Shown here: positions 6,668-14,131 of the stretch, one piece after another
How positions within the stretch are numbered: position 1 is the first letter of the stretch
Layout: each line of letters begins with the position of its first letter
Assembly (NCBI GenBank): GCA_964345895.1
Contig: CAYFSQ010000001.1
Span: forward strand, 1 to 64,000
Length of the DNA stretch: 64,000 nucleotides
From: DTU024 sp964345895
GTDB taxonomy: Bacteria; Bacillota; Clostridia; Christensenellales; Aristaeellaceae
Direction: 5' to 3'
The notes under the pieces: generated by a model
The model's input: only the letters and a program-made list of their open reading frames with translations
Database searches by the model: none
What the model was told of the DNA's origin: nothing
Translations under genes and position numbers: made by a program

Positions 6668-8233
6668 CTACAGGGCGATAACCCGTGTTGCCACCTTATC
6701 CACAAAACGTTGGTCGTGCTCGACAAAGACCAGGGTGGCATCGGTATTCACAAGAAGATTTTCAATCTGCTCCCTGCTTTCCAGGTCGATATAGTTAAGG
6801 GGTTCATCCCACAGATACAGGTGCGCTTGCTGCGCCAAGGATGCGGCAAGCAGCACCTTTTTCTTTTGCCCAAGGGAGTATCCGGCCATGGAGCGGTCAA
6901 AGGCTTCCCTGGGGAAGTCCAGCTTGCGCAGCAGCGTCAGAAAGAAATCTGTTTCAAGCTGAAGCTGCATGGCATAATCATAGGGAGAGCCTGCAAGGTG
7001 GTCACTTAGCTGGGGCAATATAGATAGGACGATGTTCTGAGGGCCGGTGATGCGCCCCTTCATCAGCGGCAGGATGCCTTGCAGCGTTTTAAGCAGGGTG
7101 CTTTTTCCTGCGCCGTTTTTACCCGTAATGGCAATCCTTTCGCCCTGGCCGATATCTGCGGAAAAGTTGGACAACACAGGCACACCCTGATACCCCACCG
7201 TGATTTCATGGAGCCTCAGCAGCTTGTTTGCCCTGTGCTTCAGGGGGTGCAGCTTTAATTCCGCCGTATATTCCAGGTTCTTCAGCAATCCTTCCTTTTC
7301 TTCCACCTGTTTCTGGATGCGGTTTTGCAGGCTGATGGCACGCTGCATCATGCGGGCGCTTTGGGCGCCCACAAAGCCGCGGTCGTGGACATGCTGCCCG
7401 ATTTTGCTGCGCTCTACCTGGTCGCTCCACTGGCGCTTTTCTGCAGCGGAGGCCTTTAAACGGCCGATATCTTTGCTGATACGGGCATTTTTCTCCCTGT
7501 CAGCCATGTCCTGCTGCTGCTTGTTGGCAGCATAGGAGGAATAGGTGCCCTGCTCAATGCGGATGCCCTGCTTTTGCAGCGCCATGATGTGGTCGCAGCT
7601 TCTGTCCAGAAAATCCCGGTCATGGGAAACCAGCAGAAAGCCCGTCTGGCTGTGCAGATACTCTGCCACTTTTCTGCGGCCCAAATAATCCAGATGGTTG
7701 GTGGGCTCGTCAATCAGGAGGAAGTTGTTCTTTTTCAGAAACAAAGCGCAGAGCATCATGCGGGTGCGCTCCCCAGGGCTGAAGGTGGCAAAGGGGCGGG
7801 TAAGCTGCTCCGGGTCAAGATCCATGCGGGCAACTTCCCGTCTGATCAGTTCGTTGATGATGTATCCGTCTTGCTGGGCATACAGTTGCTCCAGCTGCCC
7901 CCAGCTTTCCAGGTCGCCCCCTGGCTGAAGGTGCCGCTGCATATCCTCTTCCCATTGGTCAAAGGGTGCAATGATGCTGCGCATGACATCAAGGGCGCTG
8001 CGCTCTTCATCCACAGGGCAGGGGAAGAGGCTGAAGGAAAGGGGCGTCTGGATGGTGCCTTTGCCCTGCAGTTCACCTGCCAACAGGCGCAGCAGGGTGG
8101 TTTTGCCCCGGCCGTTGCGCCCCACCAGGCCCAGGCGCCAGGAAGAATCCATATGAAAGGAAAGGTTATCAAACACCGGTACATAGCTACCGGGATAGGT
8201 GAAGGATAATTGATGTACTTGTATGATGGACAT
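6668..8233 (-). CDS. ABC-F ribosome protection protein, Lsa/Vga-like
   Basis: 521 residues with two ATP-binding cassettes and no membrane segments. The first has GRNGRGKT, SPGERTRMMLC and LLIDEPTNHLD; the second has GKNGAGKS, YSLGQKKKVLLA and the variant Walker B WDEPLNYID. The linker carries DRGFVGAQSARMMQRA. These features match antibiotic-resistance ABC-F proteins of the Lsa/Vga group, which displace lincosamides, streptogramin A and pleuromutilins from the ribosome. I use the ATG at 8233 (AGGAGG four bases upstream), not the GTG at 8251. A promoter, a five-codon leader ORF and a terminator precede it, as expected for drug-induced attenuation. Resistance is inferred. Confidence 0.82.
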   Translation of the reverse strand: MSIIQVHQLSFTYPGSYVPVFDNLSFHMDSSWRLGLVGRNGRGKTTLLRLLAGELQGKGTIQTPLSFSLFPCPVDEERSALDVMRSIIAPFDQWEEDMQRHLQPGGDLESWGQLEQLYAQQDGYIINELIRREVARMDLDPEQLTRPFATFSPGERTRMMLCALFLKKNNFLLIDEPTNHLDYLGRRKVAEYLHSQTGFLLVSHDRDFLDRSCDHIMALQKQGIRIEQGTYSSYAANKQQQDMADREKNARISKDIGRLKASAAEKRQWSDQVERSKIGQHVHDRGFVGAQSARMMQRAISLQNRIQKQVEEKEGLLKNLEYTAELKLHPLKHRANKLLRLHEITVGYQGVPVLSNFSADIGQGERIAITGKNGAGKSTLLKTLQGILPLMKGRITGPQNIVLSILPQLSDHLAGSPYDYAMQLQLETDFFLTLLRKLDFPREAFDRSMAGYSLGQKKKVLLAASLAQQAHLYLWDEPLNYIDLESREQIENLLVNTDATLVFVEHDQRFVDKVATRVIAL

Positions 8234-8253
8234 AGCGCCTCCTGTCCGCACGG

Positions 8254-8273
8254 AAAAAGACTGCTTCCGCAGT
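8254..8273 (-). terminator. Leader terminator (attenuator) of the ABC-F gene
   Basis: On the minus strand ACTGC-GGAA-GCAGT is followed by CTTTTT, ending about 20 bases before the ABC-F start. It lies between the leader ORF and the gene, so it would act as an attenuator. A longer enclosing pairing (CCGCcACGG with CCGTGCGG) is also possible. Confidence 0.7.
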
Positions 8274-8306
8274 GATTACCCGTGGCGGCATTTTTTGTGT
8301 TTGGAT

Positions 8307-8324
8307 TCAGGCGCTGATGTTCAT
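8307..8324 (-). CDS. Five-codon leader peptide MNISA
   Basis: ATG AAC ATC AGC GCC TGA on the minus strand, with AGGAG six bases before it, about 20 bases after the expected transcription start. Its sequence ACATC-AGCGCCT (8320-8309) can pair with AGGCGCTATGT (8240-8230), which spans part of the Shine-Dalgarno and the start codon of the ABC-F gene, with one bulged C. A ribosome held on this ORF by an antibiotic would free those elements. Inference from sequence; similar short leader ORFs control Listeria lmo0919 and Bacillus vmlR. Confidence 0.65.
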   Translation of the reverse strand: MNISA

Positions 8325-8351
8325 TTTTTTCTCCTGTTCTTTGATAGGGTC

Positions 8352-8380
8352 ATTATAAAATATTCGTTTGCCCGGGTCAA
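8352..8380 (-). promoter_or_regulatory. Promoter of the ABC-F gene
   Basis: Minus strand TTGACC (8380-8375) and a perfect TATAAT (8357-8352) are separated by 17 bases. The predicted leader RNA is about 110 bases long. Confidence 0.75.
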
Positions 8381-8382
8381 GG

Positions 8383-8411
8383 GCGACAAGCCGCCCCTGG
8401 CGTGGTATAAT
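8383..8411 (+). promoter_or_regulatory. Promoter of the glyoxalase gene
   Basis: GCGACA (8383-8388), 17 bases, then TATAAT (8406-8411) preceded by TGG, an extended -10. It lies back to back with the ABC-F promoter. Confidence 0.6.
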
Positions 8412-8442
8412 TGTTTTAACAAGAAAAAAGGAGGTCACCCCC

Positions 8443-8811
8443 ATGTTTACCATGGTGCACACCAATTTTAATGTATTTGATTTGGACAAGTCCCTCGTTT
8501 TCTATCAGGAAGCCCTCGGCATGAAGGAAGTCCGCCGGAAGGAAGCCAAGGATGGCAGCTTCATCATCGTCTACCTGGCAGATGAAAAGCACAACTGCGA
8601 GTTGGAGCTGACCTGGCTTAGAGACCGGGACACCCCCTACGATTTGGGTGATAAGGAATTCCACGTGGCCTTCACCACCCCGGACTTTGATGCCGCCTAT
8701 CAAAAACACAAGGAAATGGGCGTTATCCTCTATGAAAACCCTGCCATGGGCATCTATTTCATCGGTGATCCCGATGGCTATTGGCTGGAAGTTGTGCCGG
8801 AAAAGAAGTAA
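8443..8811 (+). CDS. Glyoxalase I / lactoylglutathione lyase family protein (VOC fold)
   Basis: 122 residues forming a single vicinal-oxygen-chelate domain. Metal-ligand candidates are His6 in VHTNFNVFDLDKSL, a glutamate in CELELTW, a histidine in FHVAF and the glutamate in YWLEVVP, the pattern of GloA-type enzymes. Such enzymes detoxify methylglyoxal as a thiol adduct, although VOC substrates vary widely and glutathione may not be the thiol in this organism. The ATG at 8443 is chosen because AAAGGAGG lies upstream; the frame before it holds only promoter sequence. A bidirectional terminator follows. Confidence 0.82.
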   Translation: MFTMVHTNFNVFDLDKSLVFYQEALGMKEVRRKEAKDGSFIIVYLADEKHNCELELTWLRDRDTPYDLGDKEFHVAFTTPDFDAAYQKHKEMGVILYENPAMGIYFIGDPDGYWLEVVPEKK

Positions 8812-8831
8812 GGGCCCATATCTACCAATGA

Positions 8832-8857
8832 AAAAGCCGCCTGTCCTGGCGGCTTTT
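8832..8857. terminator. Bidirectional intrinsic terminator
   Basis: AAAAGCCGCC and GGCGGCTTTT form a perfect 10-bp stem with a 6-base loop, shared by the convergent glyoxalase and nudC genes. Confidence 0.85.
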
Positions 8858-8866
8858 ATACGGGCA

Positions 8867-9718
8867 TTATTCAGTAAAGGGCGGCGTCTGCGGGCGCAGC
8901 AAACCCTCGCTGCCCTTTAGCGCAAAGCGGGTAATCATTTCATTGGTCAGGCTGATGCCGTCAAAGGGCAGGGTTAATGCATCCCTGTCCACCCAGGAAG
9001 CGCTTTCCAGCTCCTCATCCTGGGGGTTGATGATGTCACTGCCCTCAAGACGGGCATAGTACCCCACCAGCAAGCTGGAGGAAAAACCCCAGGGCTGGCT
9101 TTTGTAGTAGGTGATGTCGGTTACCTTTAGGCCCGTTTCCTCCCACACTTCCCGGCGGACGGTTTCTTCCAGGGTTTCGCCTGCCTCGGCGTACCCGGCA
9201 ACCAGGGCCTGGTGATGGCTGGGGCGGCCCTTGATGCGGGTTACCAGCAGCTTGTTGCCGTTGATGATGCCCACAATAACGGCAGGGTTTAACGTGGGAT
9301 AGTATACCTGCCCGCAGGATGGGCAAAACAGCATGCGTTCTGCAGCAGCGTGCTGGGTAGCCTGGCCGCATGCGCCGCAAAACTGGTGGCGCAAGTACCA
9401 CATCGACAGCTGATGGCCGATGCCGGCAACAAAGGCATTGCTTTTGCTTGCGTTAAAACGCACTTCCCGCAGGGGTACCCAGCAGCATCCAGGGGGAAGC
9501 TCCTGCCCGCTGGATAAAAAGTACGCGCTTCCCTCCAATGAAAACAGATATTGCAGGGGCTGGTGCTTATCCGGCAGGGTGTCTATCCGGGGAAAGCGTT
9601 GCAGGCCCTCTTCCATAGCGACAGCCTCGTCATGAAAAAGAAGGACAGGGCTGTCATCCCGGGGGACAGCGCTGATGTAAGCATTGTTAAAATGGGGATG
9701 TACATGGTCGTGCAGCAT
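8867..9718 (-). CDS. nudC: NAD(+) diphosphatase / NADH pyrophosphatase NudC
   Basis: 283 residues. A four-cysteine zinc ribbon (CGACGQ and CPSCGQ) is followed by YYPTLNPAVIVGI and a canonical Nudix box beginning at GYAEAGETLEETVRREVWEE, then the family motif SQPWGFSSSLLVG that marks NudC. The enzyme hydrolyses NAD(H) to NMN(H) and AMP and, in other bacteria, removes NAD caps from RNA. The start has AGGAGGGC upstream and a plausible promoter. The last 40 residues look normal for the family. Confidence 0.9.
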   Translation of the reverse strand: MLHDHVHPHFNNAYISAVPRDDSPVLLFHDEAVAMEEGLQRFPRIDTLPDKHQPLQYLFSLEGSAYFLSSGQELPPGCCWVPLREVRFNASKSNAFVAGIGHQLSMWYLRHQFCGACGQATQHAAAERMLFCPSCGQVYYPTLNPAVIVGIINGNKLLVTRIKGRPSHHQALVAGYAEAGETLEETVRREVWEETGLKVTDITYYKSQPWGFSSSLLVGYYARLEGSDIINPQDEELESASWVDRDALTLPFDGISLTNEMITRFALKGSEGLLRPQTPPFTE

Positions 9719-9741
9719 AAAGCCCTCCTGTTCCTATCAAC

Positions 9742-9769
9742 AGTATACCCCGGAACGGGTTATTTTCAC
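9742..9769 (-). promoter_or_regulatory. Likely nudC promoter
   Basis: Minus strand GTGAAA (9769-9764) and TATACT (9747-9742) are separated by 16 bases, 24 bases before the start codon. Confidence 0.4.
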
Positions 9770-9790
9770 ATGTTCTTCATGGGGGAATGC

Positions 9791-9819
9791 TTGCCAGTCA
9801 GGTTGATAAACTGTATAAT
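9791..9819 (+). promoter_or_regulatory. Promoter of pyk
   Basis: TTGCCA (9791-9796), 17 bases, TATAAT (9814-9819), about 50 bases before the pyk start. Confidence 0.65.
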
Positions 9820-9870
9820 AAAAATGGAGGATATTTTGCACCTCCGTTGAATGAACGACAAGGAGCCATT

Positions 9871-11295
9871 ATGCGTAAAACGAAAATTATCTGTACCCTT
9901 GGGCCTGCCTCCAACACACGGGAAAAAATTAAAGAGCTGGCACTGGCCGGGATGAATGTCGCCCGGTTCAACTTTTCTCACGGCACCCATGATTCTCATT
10001 TAGCGGTCTTTAAAGAGCTGTTAAGCGTCCGCAACGAGTTGGGGCTTCCCATTGCTGCCGTGCTGGATACCAAGGGCCCAGAAATCCGCATACGGGACTT
10101 TAAAGATAGCAAGGTCATGCTGGTGGAGGGGCAGCAGTTTACCCTGACCACAAGAGAAGTTGAAGGGGACGAAACCATCGTTTCAGTCAGCTACCCGGAT
10201 TTGCCCAATGACCTGGGGGATAAAAGCCGCATCCTGGTGGATGATGGGCTGATAGAGCTGGCCATCGAAAGCAAGACGGAGACCGATGTGATATGCCGCG
10301 TTGTTTCAGGGGGAGAGCTGTCCAGCCGCAAGGGCATCAACCTGCCCGGCACCCATATTTCCATGCCCTATATCAGCGCCCAGGACCGGGAGGATATCCT
10401 CTTTGGCATCCGTACCGGGTTTGACTACATCGCCGCCTCCTTTGTGCGCTCCAAGGAAGACCTGATGGAGGTGCGCCAGCTTCTGGATGAAAACGATGGC
10501 GAGCATGTCAACATTATGGCCAAGATTGAAAACCCCGACGGGGTGGAGAACATCCGCGAAATCATCCAGCATTGCGATGCCGTCATGGTAGCCCGGGGCG
10601 ACATGGGCGTAGAAATCCCCCTGGAGGACGTCCCTGTTATCCAGAAATACATCATCAAGGAAGCCCGTATGGCGGGCAGACAGGTGGTTACCGCCACCCA
10701 GATGCTGGAAAGCATGGTGCGCAACCCCCGCCCCACCCGTGCCGAGGCGACAGACGTTGCCAACGCCATTTACGATGGCACCAGCGTCATCATGCTCTCT
10801 GGTGAAACCGCCAACGGCCACTATCCTGTGGATGCTGTGCGCACCATGGCGCGCATTGCAGAACGGGCGGAGAGGGATATCGACTATGCCAAGCGCTTCT
10901 ACGAGCATACCGGCCGGGATACCACTGAAAACATCACCGATGCCATCTCCCACGCCACCTGCCTGATTGCCTACAACCTAAACGCTGAGGCCATCATTAC
11001 GGTGACCAAATCAGGCTCAACCGCCAGGATGATCTCTCGTTTCCGCCCCACCATGCCCATCATTGCCTGCACCCCTTCCGCTGAAACCCAGCGGCAGCTG
11101 TCCCTTTCCTGGGGTGTGGAAGCGCTGATGGTAGGGGAAGAGCGTGTGACCGACATCCTCTTTGATCAGGCGGTGAACGCTGCCAAGCGGGCAGGCCTGG
11201 TGCATGATGGACAGATTGTCATTTTAACCGCCGGTGTTCCCCTGTCCCAGTCCGGCACCACCAACCTGATCAAGGTTGTCAAGGTGGGGGAATAA
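9871..11295 (+). CDS. pyk: Pyruvate kinase
   Basis: 474 residues. It converts phosphoenolpyruvate and ADP to pyruvate and ATP at the end of glycolysis. Catalytic segments are complete: TLGPASNTREK, NVARFNFSHG, DTKGPEIRI, MAKIENPDGV with the catalytic lysine, VARGDMGVEIP, and TATQMLESM. The Glu in GPEIR corresponds to Glu117 of the rabbit enzyme and predicts K+ dependence. It lacks the extra C-terminal PEP-utiliser-like domain of many Bacillus-type enzymes. The ATG at 9871 has AAGGAG five bases upstream; earlier in-frame codons overlap the promoter. purB follows after a weak terminator. A divergent second copy lies at 28159. Confidence 0.95.
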   Translation: MRKTKIICTLGPASNTREKIKELALAGMNVARFNFSHGTHDSHLAVFKELLSVRNELGLPIAAVLDTKGPEIRIRDFKDSKVMLVEGQQFTLTTREVEGDETIVSVSYPDLPNDLGDKSRILVDDGLIELAIESKTETDVICRVVSGGELSSRKGINLPGTHISMPYISAQDREDILFGIRTGFDYIAASFVRSKEDLMEVRQLLDENDGEHVNIMAKIENPDGVENIREIIQHCDAVMVARGDMGVEIPLEDVPVIQKYIIKEARMAGRQVVTATQMLESMVRNPRPTRAEATDVANAIYDGTSVIMLSGETANGHYPVDAVRTMARIAERAERDIDYAKRFYEHTGRDTTENITDAISHATCLIAYNLNAEAIITVTKSGSTARMISRFRPTMPIIACTPSAETQRQLSLSWGVEALMVGEERVTDILFDQAVNAAKRAGLVHDGQIVILTAGVPLSQSGTTNLIKVVKVGE

Positions 11296-11313
11296 CATCC
11301 AGATACATCAAAG

Positions 11314-11342
11314 CGGGCGGTGGAAATCCGCCCGTTCTCTTT
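11314..11342 (+). terminator. Weak terminator between pyk and purB
   Basis: CGGGCGG and CCGCCCG (11314-11334) form a 7-bp stem with a 7-base loop, followed by TTCTCTTT. The poor T run suggests partial read-through into purB. Confidence 0.5.
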
Positions 11343-11352
11343 GGGAGGTTTT

Positions 11353-12789
11353 ATGAGCGAACATACCGGTTATGTATCCCCTTTTTCTGCGCGCTACGCC
11401 AGCACAAAAATGCAGCATATCTACTCAGACAGCCACCGCGCTGCATGCTGGCGCAGGCTGTGGGTGATTCTGGCAGAAAGCGAGATGGAACTAGGCTTGC
11501 CTGTTACCAAGGAACAGGTGGAGGAAATGCGCGCCCACATCGATGATATCGATTTTTCCGCCATCGCTGCCTACGAAAAGCAGCTGCGCCACGATGTCAT
11601 GGCCCATGTTCATGCCTTTGGGGATTGCTGCCCCACAGCCCGACCCATCATCCACCTGGGGGCAACCAGCTGCTATGTGGGGGACAACACCGACGTGCTG
11701 CTGATGCGGGAAGCCCTGCAGCTGATACTGGCCCGGCTGCTGGAAGTGGCCCGTGCCCTTGCTGACTTTGCCAAAGCGTACAAGGACATGCCCACATTGG
11801 GCTACACCCATTTTCAGCCGGCGCAACCCACCACGGTGGGCAAACGCGCCACCTTGTGGCTCCATGATGTTTTAGAGGATATCAGGGAAACCCAGCATGT
11901 CCTGGATACCCTGCTGCCCCTTGGTTCCAAGGGGACCACCGGCACCCAGGCTTCCTTCCTGGAGCTGTTTGACGGCGACTACGACAAGGTCAAGCAGTTG
12001 GATCTTCTGTGTGCAAAAAAGATGGGCTTTGAGCGCGCCGTCCCCGTGTCGGGGCAGACCTACTCCCGCAAGCAGGATACCCGAGCGCTGAACCTCCTTG
12101 CCCAGATTGCCCAGACAGCCCACAAGTTCAGCAATGATATTCGTCTCCTGCAGCACCTGAAGGAAATAGAAGAGCCCTTTGAGAGCAAGCAGATCGGCTC
12201 CTCCGCCATGCCCTATAAGCGCAACCCCATGCGCACCGAGCGCATGGCAGGCATTTCCCGCTTTATTATTTCCAACGTTCAAAATAGCGCCATGACGGCG
12301 GCAGGCCAATGGCTGGAGCGCACCCTGGACGATAGCGCCAACCGCAGGCTGTCCCTGGCCGAAGGCTTCTTGGCCGCCGACGGGCTGCTGGTGCTTTTCC
12401 TGAACGTAGCCCAAGGGCTGGTTGTATACCCAAAGATGATTGAAAAGCATCTGCTGGAAGAATTGCCCTTCATGGCCACCGAAAACCTGATGATGGAAGC
12501 CGTTCGCAGAGGCGGCGACCGGCAAGCGCTGCATGAAAGAATCCGGGTCCACAGCATGGAAGCGGGCAAGCGCGTCAAGCAGGAGGGGCTGGACAACGAT
12601 TTGCTGAAGCGCATTGCCCTGGACGATGCTTTCGGCTTAAGCCATGATGAAATCACCGGCCTTTTGTCCCCGGAGGATTATACCGGCTGCGCCAGCATGC
12701 AGGTGGCTGATTTCCTGAAGGAAGAAGCCCAACCTTTGCTGGAAAAGTACAAAGATGTCCGCATTGCGGCGGAGGATGTGCGGGTATAA
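11353..12789 (+). CDS. purB: Adenylosuccinate lyase
   Basis: 478 residues of the fumarase/aspartase superfamily. The signature SSAMPYKRNPMRTERM and the catalytic-loop neighbourhood GATSCYVGDN and GYTHFQPAQPTTVGKRA are intact. The enzyme acts twice in purine synthesis, splitting SAICAR to AICAR and adenylosuccinate to AMP, releasing fumarate. The sequence resembles the longer clostridial and animal type more than the 430-residue Bacillus type. The ATG at 11353 has GGGAGG upstream. It is the only purine pathway gene here, while the regulator purR is at 51.9 kb. I saw no PurBox directly before it. Confidence 0.93.
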   Translation: MSEHTGYVSPFSARYASTKMQHIYSDSHRAACWRRLWVILAESEMELGLPVTKEQVEEMRAHIDDIDFSAIAAYEKQLRHDVMAHVHAFGDCCPTARPIIHLGATSCYVGDNTDVLLMREALQLILARLLEVARALADFAKAYKDMPTLGYTHFQPAQPTTVGKRATLWLHDVLEDIRETQHVLDTLLPLGSKGTTGTQASFLELFDGDYDKVKQLDLLCAKKMGFERAVPVSGQTYSRKQDTRALNLLAQIAQTAHKFSNDIRLLQHLKEIEEPFESKQIGSSAMPYKRNPMRTERMAGISRFIISNVQNSAMTAAGQWLERTLDDSANRRLSLAEGFLAADGLLVLFLNVAQGLVVYPKMIEKHLLEELPFMATENLMMEAVRRGGDRQALHERIRVHSMEAGKRVKQEGLDNDLLKRIALDDAFGLSHDEITGLLSPEDYTGCASMQVADFLKEEAQPLLEKYKDVRIAAEDVRV

Positions 12790-12818
12790 CGAAGCACTCC
12801 CAATGAAATACAGCATAC

Positions 12819-12845
12819 AAAAACAGCGCCGAAAAGCGCTGTTTT
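12819..12845. terminator. Bidirectional intrinsic terminator
   Basis: AAACAGCGC and GCGCTGTTT form a 9-bp stem with a 6-base loop, flanked by A and T runs. It ends both purB and the reverse operon of the FRG and OadB genes. Confidence 0.8.
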
Positions 12846-12863
12846 AAATTGCTCATCCTTGTT

Positions 12864-13991
12864 TTACGGCTGCACCGTGGCAAAGGGCAGCGGAGGGTTT
12901 TCTGTGGCTGGGGTACCGCCTGCTACAAACTGTTTCAGGAAGCTACCGATTTTTGCCACCGATGCCTCTTCATACCAAGCAGCGCTGTGGCCGCCTTCTT
13001 CCAAGGTGACCAGCTCAACATTGAGGAATTCTTTGCTCAGCCGTTCTGACTGGGCGTAGGGTATCATCCTGTCGTCCTTGGCGGCGACAATCAGGGTGGG
13101 GCAGGCAATCTTCCGGGCGTATGTATTGCTTTTGAAGGGATTGCGGATGGGGACCGGGGGCACGGGGAAATCCATCTCCAGCATGTTTTCGCCAAAGGCA
13201 TTCACCATTTCTTTGCCGTTATAGAAGGGGGACAGCAACAGCAGCCCGGCCGGTTGCTTTTCCGCTGCCAGGCGGGCAGCGGTGCCTGTACCCAGGCTCC
13301 ACCCGCCTACAACGATGCGGTCCCTATCAACACTGGGATGGGCGGCGGCAAAATCATAGGCTGCTCTGGCCATCTGGAGGATGCTTTCTTCTCCCGCTTT
13401 GCCGTCGGAGCGTCCATAGCCGGGGTTATCCATCATCAGTACATTGTAGCCGTTAAAGATGCCGTCCTTATTGCGGTTGCCGCTGAAGGACAGTACATTG
13501 GTTGCTTCCTCGCCATTGCCGCCAAAGTACAGCAGCAGTGCGCCCTTGTCCGGCGCATTCTTCCATAGCCAGCCCGAGTATTCGCCCTCAGGGGAGGGCA
13601 GCAGCACCCGCTCAAATCTGGAATCTGCTGCCAGCTGCTGTTCTGCCCTCTCGTCGGCTGGGACGGAGGGGAACATGAAGAAGTCCTGGGCGATCCAGGC
13701 GGCTCCCATGCCCCATACAAGGGCCAAGGCCAGCACAAAGGCCAGCACGCGGCCCAGGTTTTTCAGCAGCCTGACGGGCTTATTGGCCGGTATAAGCATG
13801 ATGATAAACAGCACGGCGGCAGAGAGGGCGGCGATGGGCAGCAATTCAGACCAGGGCAGGTTGAATTTGCCGTTGGATATGGAACGCAGCGAAATTTGAG
13901 CGCCCAGTGCGATCAAACCGCTCAGCAGGGCGGCAGCCAGTATGCTGCCAAAGAATCGTTTGAAGGTTATCCGGTTTCGTGTTCCGCTCAT
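12864..13991 (-). CDS. Membrane-anchored alpha/beta hydrolase
   Basis: 375 residues. The first 110 contain about three hydrophobic segments; the rest is an alpha/beta hydrolase domain. The nucleophile elbow is GGWSLGTG, the acid is probably the aspartate in AAKDDRMIP, and the histidine is in EEGGHSAAW. The domain also contains YFGGNGEEATN and DNPGYGRSDG. This is close to the BEM46/YqkD-type serine hydrolase group; the substrate is unknown. It is the last gene of a reverse operon with an OadB-like subunit. Its Shine-Dalgarno is weak. The catalytic domain probably faces one side of the membrane close to the anchor. Confidence 0.72.
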   Translation of the reverse strand: MSGTRNRITFKRFFGSILAAALLSGLIALGAQISLRSISNGKFNLPWSELLPIAALSAAVLFIIMLIPANKPVRLLKNLGRVLAFVLALALVWGMGAAWIAQDFFMFPSVPADERAEQQLAADSRFERVLLPSPEGEYSGWLWKNAPDKGALLLYFGGNGEEATNVLSFSGNRNKDGIFNGYNVLMMDNPGYGRSDGKAGEESILQMARAAYDFAAAHPSVDRDRIVVGGWSLGTGTAARLAAEKQPAGLLLLSPFYNGKEMVNAFGENMLEMDFPVPPVPIRNPFKSNTYARKIACPTLIVAAKDDRMIPYAQSERLSKEFLNVELVTLEEGGHSAAWYEEASVAKIGSFLKQFVAGGTPATENPPLPFATVQP

Positions 13992-14005
13992 CAGCTTTTG
14001 CTCTC

Positions 14006-14119
14006 TCAGTTGCCGATTTTGCGCATCAGCTTGATGGTCACAAAGAACAGCCCCAGCACCAGGAAGACGCCGACCAGACCGACAGCGGAAATGAGAAGAC
14101 CGTTAAAGAATAAAGACAT
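14006..14119 (-). CDS. Minimal OadG-like (gamma subunit) membrane protein
   Basis: Only 37 residues: a short N-terminus, one transmembrane helix (GLLISAVGLVGVFLVLGLFF) and a basic end TIKLMRKIGN. It strongly resembles the N-terminal membrane anchor of OadG/GcdD-type small subunits of sodium-pumping decarboxylases. Those subunits are usually 80 residues or more and hold the complex together. An excellent AAGGAGG lies seven bases before the ATG, and it sits 12 bases after the OadB-type gene. I infer that it is a reduced gamma subunit. The gene is too short for most ORF callers. Confidence 0.68.
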   Translation of the reverse strand: MSLFFNGLLISAVGLVGVFLVLGLFFVTIKLMRKIGN

Positions 14120-14131
14120 GTTGCTTCCTCC

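Noticed and set aside
8231..8251. GTG at 8251 as start of the Lsa-like gene
   Set aside because: It lies inside the attenuator tail with no Shine-Dalgarno; the ATG at 8233 has AGGAGG and matches the family N-terminus.
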